This document shows, piece by piece, positions 1 through 5,996 of a stretch of DNA of 8,428 bases. The stretch is from Verrucomicrobia bacterium SCGC AAA164-M04 (GTDB lineage: Bacteria; Verrucomicrobiota; Verrucomicrobiae; Verrucomicrobiales; Akkermansiaceae). Both the position numbers and the translations under genes were made by a program. The first letter of the stretch is position 1; every line of letters starts with the position of its first letter. The stretch covers positions 1 through 8,428 of the forward strand of contig KB912173.1 in the NCBI GenBank assembly GCA_000383735.1. Reading direction: 5' to 3'. The notes under the pieces are model-generated. The model saw nothing but the letters and a program-made list of their open reading frames with translations, was not told the DNA's origin and ran no database searches.

Positions 1-2752
1 CTTCGCCGGAATCAGATTTACCGCCAATACGGTTCATTGCGATCGCGAGAGTTTCGTGAGCTTCGGGCGAAAGAGCACCCATGGACATGGCTGCGGTCGT
101 AAAGCGTTTCACGATTTCCTCTGCCGGTTCCACTTCTTCAAGTGGAATGCTGGAGGCAGGGACCTTGAACTCGAGGATGTCTTTAATCGTGATAGGATCG
201 TTAGCGAGAGTAACTTTCACATAGTTGTCATAGTCTTCCTTTTTTCCGTCGCGGACGAAGGTGTGAAAATTCTTGATGACATCTGTAGTGATGGCGTGAG
301 CTTCGCCAGATTTTCGATAACGATTGTAGCCGGGGTCGCCTAGGTCGAGGACCTTGTTCTCTTTGGCTTCCGTCTCAAAGGCAGCACGATGTCGCACGAG
401 AGATTCCTCAGCAATTTCCTTGAAGCCAACCCCGCCAATTCTTGAGTGAACACCGGTGAAGGCATAGTTGACTACTTCTTTACCAACTCCAAGGGCTTCG
501 AAAATCTGAGCGCCCTGATAGGAATTGAGGACTGAGATGCCCATTTTGGACATGATCTTCAGGATCCCTTTCTCGAGGGCCTTGCGGTAGTTCGACATTG
601 CGAGTTCCGGAGTCATTCCTTCGCCAAGCTTCTTTTTTGAATCGGTGGCAACGACCTGTCGCACCGTTGCGTAGCCGAGATACGGACAAACGGCAGTGGC
701 TCCAAATCCAAAGAGGCATGCGATTTGATGGGTGTCACGTGCTTCTCCGGTATCGATAACGAGTGAAGTGCGGAGACGTTTGCGGCAACGATTGAGGTGA
801 TGGTGGACCGAGCCGGTGGCAAGGAGCGATGGGATGGGCACACGTTCAGCCGACGTGGTGCGATCCGAGAGAACGAGGATTTCAACCTTGTTGTTCACGG
901 CTTCCTCGGCCTCAGTGCAAATACGATCGAGAGCCTTCTTCATACCGGCTTCGCCTTCGCCAACCGGCCAGGTGGTGTCGATAACTTGAGTGGAGAATCC
1001 ATGCTCCTTACGCTTAACGAGGGTTTCTAGTTCCTGCTCGTAAAGAAGCGCGGAGCCCAAGCTAAGAATACGTGCGTGCTTTGAGGTTTCGGATAGAAGA
1101 TTACGTTCAGCTCCAAGTCCCGCGCCCAAAGTCATAACAGCCCACTCACGGATTGGATCGATGGGTGGGTTTGTGACTTGCGCGAAGAGTTGCTTGAAGT
1201 AGGTGAAGAGAAGGCGTGGGTAGCGAGAAAGGGGTGCAAGGGGAATGTCATCTCCCATTGAGAAAACCGCTTCTTGTGCCCCTTTGATCATAGGTGGGAA
1301 AACCATGTCGAGATCTTCAGCCGTGACACCGTGGGTGACCTGTTGGCGGGAGAGTTCGAGAGGTTCGATTTCGAGGCTCGGGACGTGTGCGGAGGGGTCG
1401 GTAAAGTCTTTGAGTTCGATGCGATTCTCATCGACCCACTTAGCATAGGGCTTTTGGGAAGCTAGCTGCGCGCGGATCTCTTTATCATAAAGAACTTCGC
1501 CGGTCTCAGTGTTTGCAGACAGCATCTGGCCTGGTCCAAGGCGCCCACGGCGAATGATTTTTTCATCAGGTAGAACTACTGCCCCGGATTCGGATCCGAT
1601 GTAAAGAAGGCCGTCTTCCGTTAGAGTGAAGCGGGAGGGGCGAAGACCATTGCGATCAAGGCTGGCGCAGAGGGTGCGGCCATCGGTGAAACAAAGTCCA
1701 GCAGGCCCATCCCAGGGTTCGGAGAACGAGCGGATGTAGTTGTAAAATGCGCGTTCCTCTTCAGTGATATCAGGATCGTGACGGAAGGCGGGAGGGACTA
1801 GCATGCGCATGGCGTGTTCGAGGCGCCTTCCGGAAAGAACCAGAAGCTCCAGCGCGTGGTCCAGTGATGCCGAGTCGGATTCGTCATCGTGCATGAGGTT
1901 TTTGACGAGCTCAATATCATCGCCCCAGAGTTCAGAGCTGAAGAATTCTTCGCGGGACCTCATCCAGTTGCGGTTACCTCGAACTGTGTTGATTTCGCCG
2001 TTGTGGCACATCATGCGGAAAGGTTGACCAAGGGGCCACGCTGGGAAGGTATTGGTGGAGAAGCGCTGGTGGTAAAGTGAGATGCCGGTTTGAAAATTAG
2101 AATCTTGGAGGTCACTGTAAAAAGCTCGCAGGGTGGCTGGCATGGCGAGTCCTTTATAGCTGATAAGGCGGCTAGAAAGGGTGGGGATATAAAATACAGC
2201 TTCGTCTTTGAACTCCCGTTCTACCTCGCGCCGAACGAGATAGAGGAGTCGTTCGAAACGGTCTGAGTCGACATCGGCCGGGCGACTCACGAGAAGGTGG
2301 GTGATTTCAGGCTGAGTGAGGCGTGCCAATTTTCCTAATTCGTCAGGATTAACGGGGACCTCTCGCCAGCCGACGAATTGGATATTGCGTCGAGTGAGAA
2401 CTGATTCGGTGAAGGATTTGATGTTCGCGGCAATGCCTTCGGGTAGAAAAAAGACACCAACTCCCAGATCGTTTGCTTCGCCGGTGTAGCCAAAGTTTTC
2501 AGCAGCTTTGGCAAAGAGGGGTCGAGGAATTTGGCAAAGAATGCCGGACCCGTCGCCAGTTTTCATGTCGGCGTCGACGGCTCCCCGATGGGTCATATTG
2601 CAAACAGAGGTTAAGGCATAGTCGAGAATATCGTAGGATTTCTCTCCGCGGAGATTGGCAATAGCTCCCATTCCGCAGTTCGCGGTTTCATTATCCCATT
2701 GATGCAAAGTGCCTGAGGAATCGGGAGTGTGACGTGGATGGTGAAATTTCAT
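1..2752 (-). CDS. gltB: Glutamate synthase (GOGAT) large subunit, N-terminal part; runs off the left edge
   Basis: The enzyme makes two glutamates from glutamine and 2-oxoglutarate, and is central to cytoplasmic ammonia assimilation. The frame is open for about 917 codons. The start at 2752 is forced: an in-frame stop lies at 2774-2776, and no other ATG precedes the catalytic residue. Residues 1-25 look like the short propeptide of this family, and Cys26 in NCGMGAIA is the expected N-terminal nucleophile of the class II glutaminase domain. The glutaminase signature HRGAVDADMKTGDGSGIL spans residues 55-72. The central domain follows, with landmarks such as GAGLGAERNLLSE, a HHHL motif near residue 650 and an SYQGAQIFEALG segment. 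The window ends just inside the FMN-binding domain at HETLAIAMNRIGGKSDSGE. The family is about 1,500 residues, so roughly 600 more, including the 3Fe-4S cysteines, lie outside. No Shine-Dalgarno is seen. The small subunit gene gltD is not in the window. Confidence 0.97.
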   Translation of the reverse strand, partial: MKFHHPRHTPDSSGTLHQWDNETANCGMGAIANLRGEKSYDILDYALTSVCNMTHRGAVDADMKTGDGSGILCQIPRPLFAKAAENFGYTGEANDLGVGVFFLPEGIAANIKSFTESVLTRRNIQFVGWREVPVNPDELGKLARLTQPEITHLLVSRPADVDSDRFERLLYLVRREVEREFKDEAVFYIPTLSSRLISYKGLAMPATLRAFYSDLQDSNFQTGISLYHQRFSTNTFPAWPLGQPFRMMCHNGEINTVRGNRNWMRSREEFFSSELWGDDIELVKNLMHDDESDSASLDHALELLVLSGRRLEHAMRMLVPPAFRHDPDITEEERAFYNYIRSFSEPWDGPAGLCFTDGRTLCASLDRNGLRPSRFTLTEDGLLYIGSESGAVVLPDEKIIRRGRLGPGQMLSANTETGEVLYDKEIRAQLASQKPYAKWVDENRIELKDFTDPSAHVPSLEIEPLELSRQQVTHGVTAEDLDMVFPPMIKGAQEAVFSMGDDIPLAPLSRYPRLLFTYFKQLFAQVTNPPIDPIREWAVMTLGAGLGAERNLLSETSKHARILSLGSALLYEQELETLVKRKEHGFSTQVIDTTWPVGEGEAGMKKALDRICTEAEEAVNNKVEILVLSDRTTSAERVPIPSLLATGSVHHHLNRCRKRLRTSLVIDTGEARDTHQIACLFGFGATAVCPYLGYATVRQVVATDSKKKLGEGMTPELAMSNYRKALEKGILKIMSKMGISVLNSYQGAQIFEALGVGKEVVNYAFTGVHSRIGGVGFKEIAEESLVRHRAAFETEAKENKVLDLGDPGYNRYRKSGEAHAITTDVIKNFHTFVRDGKKEDYDNYVKVTLANDPITIKDILEFKVPASSIPLEEVEPAEEIVKRFTTAAMSMGALSPEAHETLAIAMNRIGGKSDSGE

Positions 2753-3226
2753 GGTCGGAAAGTCGTAAGAGGATCAGCAGATGCTGTGCCCTCCGGAGGG
2801 AACGCAAGAATATGGTGGAGCGAAGGGAATTGCCAAGTGGAACTTGTTTCTAGAATAAAATGCAAAAAATCGTAATTTTTTGTCGATCTTTCCAGCCCAA
2901 CGCGTGTTGTTCGCATTCCAGCGTGTTCAGTGGTGGCCATTTTGGGCTTTATTTCCCAGCGGGTGGGGTTCCCCAGCAAATCTCGAGAAAGCTTGCAGCA
3001 GAGCTCATGGCAGAGGGGAACTGAATCCGACAGCTCGGGATAACGATGGGGACGATGCACGAGGGAGATCGCAAACGAGATCCTTCCCCTGCTTCTCGAT
3101 AGGGTTGGCGTTATTGGGGGCGCTTCGGAGCTCAAGGAAAGGTGGGTTTCGAGGGAAGCTGAGAGAATTTTTGTTTTATGAAATTCAAAATTTGGATTCT
3201 GGACTTTTTGGTGGACTGGAATCTGG
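2753..3226. other. Intergenic region between divergent gltB and the GNAT gene
   Basis: About 470 bases lie between two divergently transcribed genes, and I recognise no gene in them. Open frames exist on both strands (128 codons minus, 124 codons plus), but their products are arginine/proline/serine-rich and resemble no family I know. Visible structure is a 12-base perfect palindrome CCCTCCGGAGGG at 2789-2800, in the probable gltB leader, and an A/T-rich inverted repeat at 2863-2882. The gltB promoter, and perhaps the GNAT promoter, should lie here, but no convincing -35/-10 pair can be picked by eye. Confidence 0.6.
2863..2882. repeat. Perfect A/T-rich inverted repeat upstream of gltB, possible operator
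   Basis: The arms CAAAAAAT and ATTTTTTG are perfect reverse complements of 8 bases separated by CGTA. The repeat lies about 110 bases upstream of the gltB start, in the most A/T-rich part of the gap, where a promoter would be expected. A regulator site is one reading. The T-run could also serve as a weak terminator, but no transcript visibly ends here. It does not match the NtrC site consensus I know (TGCAC-N5-GTGCA). Function is inferred only from position and symmetry. Confidence 0.35.
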
Positions 3227-3727
3227 ATGCGCGTCCATCCTTTCGCAGGAATGAATAGGATCTCGAAGGATATCGACGGCTGGGAGCTGCGAGAAGTTTT
3301 CGTGGAATCGCTGGAATATCGAGAGCTGCTTCGATTGAGGTTTAATGAGCTTCGGAGGCCGCTGGATCTTGAATGGACTGAGGCTGAAGGTCAGGCAGAC
3401 AAGCTCGATCGACATTTCGGCCTTTATCACGAAGAAGTATTAGTCGGATCAGTTGTGGTCGTCACCCTCGACCCCGGTTTTGCTAAGCTTCGGCAGATTG
3501 CAGTGGCCAAGCCTCAACAGGGACGTGGAGTCGGGCAAAGGTTGATGATTGCTATTGAAAATCTTCTCGCCCGTGAAGGGGTGAAGAGACTTGAGCTTAA
3601 TGCCCGGGTCAATGTCGCGGAATTTTACGGCGCTCTGAACTACAAGCGGAAAGGAGAAATCTTCGAGGAAATCGGACTCCCTCACGTCAAGATGATCAAA
3701 TTACTCAGGGGGAATGAGTCAGCTTGA
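3227..3727 (+). CDS. GNAT-family N-acetyltransferase
   Basis: This is a complete 166-residue protein with the GNAT fold. Residues about 16-70 form the substrate-side N-terminal part (ELREVFVESLEYRELLRLR, then ELRRPL). The core strand and acetyl-CoA pyrophosphate loop are seen in LRQIAVAKPQQGRGVGQRLM, near residues 88-107, with the Q-x-x-G-x-G/A signature. The C-terminal part ELNARVNVAEFYGALNYKRKG is typical of small GNATs that acetylate amines or small molecules. Overall layout resembles the ElaA/YjcF-like group, but the substrate cannot be read from sequence. The ATG at 3227 is the first in a frame open from 3182. The ATG at 3251 (158 residues) is equally possible, and neither has a well-spaced ribosome binding site. 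The 3' end overlaps the convergent crcB gene by 23 bases. Its coding strand is G-rich, unlike the C-rich coding strands of most other genes here. Confidence 0.9.
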   Translation: MRVHPFAGMNRISKDIDGWELREVFVESLEYRELLRLRFNELRRPLDLEWTEAEGQADKLDRHFGLYHEEVLVGSVVVVTLDPGFAKLRQIAVAKPQQGRGVGQRLMIAIENLLAREGVKRLELNARVNVAEFYGALNYKRKGEIFEEIGLPHVKMIKLLRGNESA

Positions 3728-4085
3728 TCCCGGCGATGACGGCAATCAGTCCGAGGGCCACGGAAAGGAAAACTTTCAAGATCGCAAATTGGGTCAGTCC
3801 GGTGGTCCAGAGCGAGTGGGTGTCCCGTGCGAAGGTTGAAAATGTCGTGAACCCGCCAAGGAATCCGGTTGCTAGGAGGGGGAAAACCCATCCTGGGGCG
3901 CTTTTGCCGGTGAAATAGCCAAAGAGGCAGCCGATGAGAAAACAGCCGAGAAGGTTGCAAACGAGAATACCGGCTGGGAAACGCTGGATCGCAGTGTTTT
4001 GGGCAAGAGATTGCACCCCGGAGGAGAGACCGTAGCGCGCGAGTGAACCAAGGCCGCCGCCAAGAAAAACAAGAAGAGCATTCAT
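3705..4085 (-). CDS. crcB: Fluoride ion exporter CrcB/Fluc
   Basis: This 126-residue inner-membrane protein belongs to the dimeric, dual-topology Fluc channels that expel fluoride. Four hydrophobic segments are visible, at about residues 2-25, 36-59, 66-88 and 98-121. The family signatures are all present: GGGLGSLARYGLS (residues 9-21, with Arg17), the VCNLLGCFLIG segment with the conserved Asn44, and GFLGGFTTFSTFARD (74-88), which carries the fluoride-pathway phenylalanines Phe82 and Phe85. Length is normal for the family (about 120-130). The ATG at 4083-4085 overlaps the trpF stop as ATGA, which suggests translational coupling, and no separate Shine-Dalgarno is seen. The 3' end overlaps the convergent GNAT gene. 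I see no fluoride riboswitch, and the tight overlap leaves no room for one directly upstream of crcB. Confidence 0.96.
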   Translation of the reverse strand: MNALLVFLGGGLGSLARYGLSSGVQSLAQNTAIQRFPAGILVCNLLGCFLIGCLFGYFTGKSAPGWVFPLLATGFLGGFTTFSTFARDTHSLWTTGLTQFAILKVFLSVALGLIAVIAGIKLTHSP

Positions 4086-4723
4086 GAGAGGGTTTGCATT
4101 AGGGCTTGGACTTTCTCGAAATCCTTGATTCCGGGAGAGGATTCGGCACCACTGGCAATATCAAGAGCGGCTGGTTTGACCGCAGCGAGGGCTTTGCCGG
4201 CATTAACGGGGTTGATGCCACCCGCAAGAAGAGTGGGAATCTTTGGGTGCTTCTGCACAAATTCCGCTGCGATGGACCAATCGAAGGTCTTTCCGGTACC
4301 GCCATAGTCCTTTCCGGCAGGAGTATCGATGAGCAGGGCAAAGTCATGAGATGGGAGTTCGTGATTTGGTAGCTTGTCTGCCGAAACGGCCTTAATCACT
4401 GGGATTCCTTGATCGATAAAAAATTGAATATCTTCTATCACTTCGTCGCCGTGGAGTTGAACGATATCGATAAGGCACTCATCAATAAGTTCGATGGCGA
4501 GAGGGAGTGAATTATTGACGAAGACTCCGACTCGAAGGATATCGCCTGCGACATGCGAGGCAATCGTTGAGGCGTTTTCAGGCGAGCAATATCGTTTTGA
4601 CGAAGGCCAAAAATTTAATCCAAGAGCCGCGACCTTGAGCTTTGCAAGGCCTTCGGCATCTCTGAGTGTGGTGACGCCACAGATTTTCAGGGAAGGAATT
4701 GAGGAAAAAAATTCGTCGATCAT
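4082..4723 (-). CDS. trpF: Phosphoribosylanthranilate isomerase
   Basis: This (beta/alpha)8-barrel enzyme converts N-(5-phosphoribosyl)anthranilate to CdRP in tryptophan biosynthesis. The 213-residue product has the expected order of motifs. These are LKICGVTT with catalytic Cys15, GLNFWPSSKRY (35-45), IVQLHGDE (87-94), LLIDTPAGKDYGGTGKTFDW with the general-acid Asp133 and the phosphate-binding GGTGK, LLAGGINP, and LDIASGAESSPGIKD. Length fits the usual 200-215. The frame extends upstream to an ATG at 4921, but that extension crosses the intrinsic terminator at 4876-4902 and nearly reaches the tRNA. Residues before KICGVT are also few in this family, so the ATG at 4723 is chosen. Its ribosome binding site is not obvious. 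It should be transcribed from a promoter between 4724 and 4875, together with crcB. No other trp gene is in the window. Confidence 0.95.
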   Translation of the reverse strand: MIDEFFSSIPSLKICGVTTLRDAEGLAKLKVAALGLNFWPSSKRYCSPENASTIASHVAGDILRVGVFVNNSLPLAIELIDECLIDIVQLHGDEVIEDIQFFIDQGIPVIKAVSADKLPNHELPSHDFALLIDTPAGKDYGGTGKTFDWSIAAEFVQKHPKIPTLLAGGINPVNAGKALAAVKPAALDIASGAESSPGIKDFEKVQALMQTLS

Positions 4724-4875
4724 ATCAATGGATAGGGCTGAGGTAACATTCTCGGAGTCTACTGGAAATGATGGAATGTCTCTTCCTAGAAAGAAGATCT
4801 CCGGAAAATTAATCCGGTGTTTGAATTGGGGGCTAGAAATATGATTGATCTGGGGAGCTTCTCGAGCGAGGGCAC

Positions 4876-4902
4876 AAAAAAACTCTCCGGTTCCGGAGAG
4901 TT
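4876..4902 (-). terminator. Intrinsic terminator of tRNA-Asp
   Basis: Read on the minus strand, a perfect 10-base inverted repeat (AACTCTCCGG / CCGGAGAGTT) with a tiny AA spacer runs directly into a run of seven T residues. In RNA it would fold as an 8-9 bp GC-rich stem with a tetraloop-sized tip. It starts 27 bases after the tRNA-Asp 3' end, so it should end the tRNA transcript. It also separates that transcript from trpF. Confidence 0.9.
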
Positions 4903-4929
4903 GGGCAAGTTGGCAAAACACTGTAAAAG

Positions 4930-5006
<77 letters not shown>

Positions 5007-5023
5007 GCATTGCCGGCTAGGAC

Positions 5024-5047
5024 GGCGGGACGCTAGGATGACCCGCC
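5024..5047. repeat. GC-rich inverted repeat in the tRNA-Asp leader
   Basis: GGCGGG and CCCGCC are perfect 6-base arms separated by 12 bases, between the FabD-like stop codon (5093) and the tRNA 5' end (5006). No T-run follows on the minus strand, so it is not a standard terminator. It might be a processing or pausing hairpin in a joint transcript, or chance. I see no clear tRNA promoter in 5007-5092. Confidence 0.3.
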
Positions 5048-5092
5048 AAGAGGAACAAGAACTAATTTGTCCTAAAGTGTAATTTTTTTAGC

Positions 5093-5476
5093 TTAGGAAA
5101 GTTCGGCGACTGCAGCTTCGAGCGATTCAGCGTCTTCAATGGAAATAATGCGAGCCTCCTTATCGATTCGGGCCATGAACCCGGCCAAGACTTTTCCAGG
5201 CCCAAGTTCGATGAAAAGGTCGTTACCCTGTTCGCGGAGCAATCGGATGGATTCGATCCAGCGCACTGAACCGGTGACTTGATCTTTAAGAGAGGCCCGG
5301 ATGGCATCTGGGCCCTCGGGTGATATGGCGAGAAAATTGGAAACGACTGGAATGCTGGGTTCGACGAATTCGGTGCTGGCAAGAGCTTCTCCGAGCTGTT
5401 CCTGGGCTCCTGCCATGAGGCGTGAGTGGTAGGCTCCGGCCACTTTCAGCTTCTTGCCCATCCGAAGTCCATACTC
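5093..5476 (-). other. FabD (malonyl-CoA:ACP transacylase) C-terminal domain segment of the fusion
   Basis: This stretch encodes about the last 127 residues of a roughly 310-residue FabD. It holds the second catalytic residue (His in GAYHSRLM), the IPVVSNF strand, VRWIESIR, and the GPGKVL turn before a normal-looking C-terminal end. The active-site Ser (GHSLGE), the oxyanion Gln (GQGSQ) and the Arg that holds malonate are absent, so alone it cannot be an active transacylase. FabD is normally essential, so an intact copy should exist elsewhere in the genome, or this locus is not assembled correctly. The upstream boundary is approximate, because the MsrA and FabD similarities meet between about 5470 and 5500. 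Confidence 0.85.
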
Positions 5477-5926
5477 TTTGGCTTTTGAAACGGCGGCTAT
5501 TTTCTGTGACTCGTCATGATAAAAAACAGCATTCATATACTGTCGTGACGTATTAATTTGGTCACATCGGTGAGCCGACCAGAAGATCTCTAGAAGATCT
5601 TCGTATTTCAAAACCTCAGGATCATAATCAATTGAAATCACCTCGGTATGTTTTCCCAAACTGTAATAGGAAGGATCCGCTTTTTCACCGCCCGCATAAC
5701 CGACACGCGTGCGGAGAACACCTTTGAGACTTCCGAACTCGGAATCAGGTCCCCAAAATCAGCCTAAACCAAAGGTCGCAGTCTCAAATTTCACCTTTGA
5801 TGTCTTAGCATCCAGAGGAAGGGTGGTAGCCGAAACCTTGCCATCGGCTTTAGGGAGAGTCTCTGCAAGTCCTGACATCACGGCCCAACTTGCGACCGCT
5901 CCAAGAATGATCAATCGAATTTTCAT
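5093..5926 (-). CDS. Exported selenocysteine MsrA-like domain fused in frame to the C-terminal part of FabD (TGA read through)
   Basis: The frame opens at ATG 5926, preceded at normal spacing by CAGG (one of the few visible ribosome binding sites here). Residues 1-21 form a signal peptide (MKIRLIILGAVASWAVMSGLA), suggesting export. Residues about 47-145 are MsrA, which reduces methionine-S-sulfoxide in proteins: G-[TGA]-FWGPDSEF at 55-64, TRVGYAGG at 73-80, GKHTEVISIDYDP at 91-103, SRQYMNAVFYHDE at 127-139. Codon 56 (5759-5761), where MsrA has its catalytic Cys, is TGA, so selenocysteine is likely. From about residue 152 the protein is FabD: KLKVAGAYHSRLM with the catalytic-type His167, then VRWIESIR and FIELGPGKVL. 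The MsrA C-terminus (about 50 residues) and the FabD N-terminal two thirds, with GQGSQ and GHSLGE, are missing. Total length is 277 codons. If UGA is not decoded, only a 55-residue peptide is made. Alternatives are a pseudogene or an assembly chimera. Confidence 0.75.
5726..5753 (-). promoter_or_regulatory. Candidate bacterial SECIS stem-loop
   Basis: Within the coding sequence after the TGA, the minus strand folds as a lower stem GGGAC/GTCTC (five pairs, one G-U), a 5'-side CTGA bulge, an upper stem TTCCG/CGGAA (five pairs) and an AGTT tetraloop. The loop starts 19 nt after the TGA and has G as its second base. As I recall the bacterial SECIS model, it needs a small apical loop with a G in its first two bases, about 16-37 nt from UGA, on a stem of at least four pairs; this fits. 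The fold was found by eye, with no energy calculated. The codons involved (P60-L67) are not strongly constrained in MsrA. Confidence 0.6.
5759..5761 (-). other. In-frame TGA at the MsrA catalytic cysteine, predicted selenocysteine codon
   Basis: Codon 56 of the frame starting at 5926 is TGA. It sits between Gly55 and Phe57-Trp58-Gly59, the position of the nucleophilic cysteine in the MsrA G-C-F-W motif. Protein similarity to MsrA continues on both sides in the same frame. Selenocysteine forms of MsrA are known in some bacteria and algae. UGA recoding to Trp genome-wide is unlikely, because TGA is the clean stop of trpF, crcB, the GNAT gene and the DUF455 gene. Confidence 0.75.
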
Positions 5927-5996
5927 ATCGCCTGAGGAATGATGACACAGAAGAAATTTTATTCCAGCTCAACCGTCACAATTGATTTTCCTTTGC
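5927..5996. promoter_or_regulatory. Divergent promoter region between msrA-like and DUF455/ATP-grasp genes
   Basis: Seventy bases separate the two divergent start codons, so both promoters must lie here or reach into the genes. On the minus strand, TAAAAT (5961-5956) is a good -10-like hexamer. It would place the msrA transcript start about 25 bases before its ATG. The matching -35 is poor: the TTGTGA upstream is spaced only 14 bases away. No clear plus-strand promoter is seen. The short shared region leaves open that the two genes are co-regulated. Confidence 0.35.

Noticed and set aside
2749..3135. Minus-strand 128-codon frame whose stop overlaps the gltB start as ATGA
   Set aside because: The overlap looks like coupling, but the product is low in recognisable structure and rich in Arg, Pro, Ser and His. 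It covers the region where the gltB promoter should lie. No family is recognised.
2880..3254. Plus-strand 124-codon frame before the GNAT gene
   Set aside because: It is antisense to another meaningless frame, overlaps the GNAT start, and its product resembles no protein family.
4801..4817. Small inverted repeat CCGGA-N7-TCCGG upstream of trpF
   Set aside because: Only five pairs with an A/T loop and no T-run. It is too short to call an attenuator or operator, and there is no leader peptide with Trp codons nearby.
4724..4921. N-terminal extension of trpF to the ATG at 4921
   Set aside because: It would pass through the intrinsic terminator at 4876-4902. The extra 66 residues have no place in the TrpF barrel, and the 4723 start gives a normal length.
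5093..5659. Simple reading of the FabD-like frame as a 188-residue protein starting at TTG 5659
   Set aside because: This start lies inside the MsrA motif (Tyr-Ser-Leu-Gly-Lys-His-Thr). MsrA similarity continues upstream through the TGA to ATG 5926, which has a ribosome binding site and a signal peptide.
5759..5761. Genetic code 4 or 25 (TGA as Trp or Gly) to explain the in-frame TGA
   Set aside because: trpF, crcB, the GNAT gene and the DUF455 gene all end in TGA at family-typical lengths, and TGG is used for Trp throughout.
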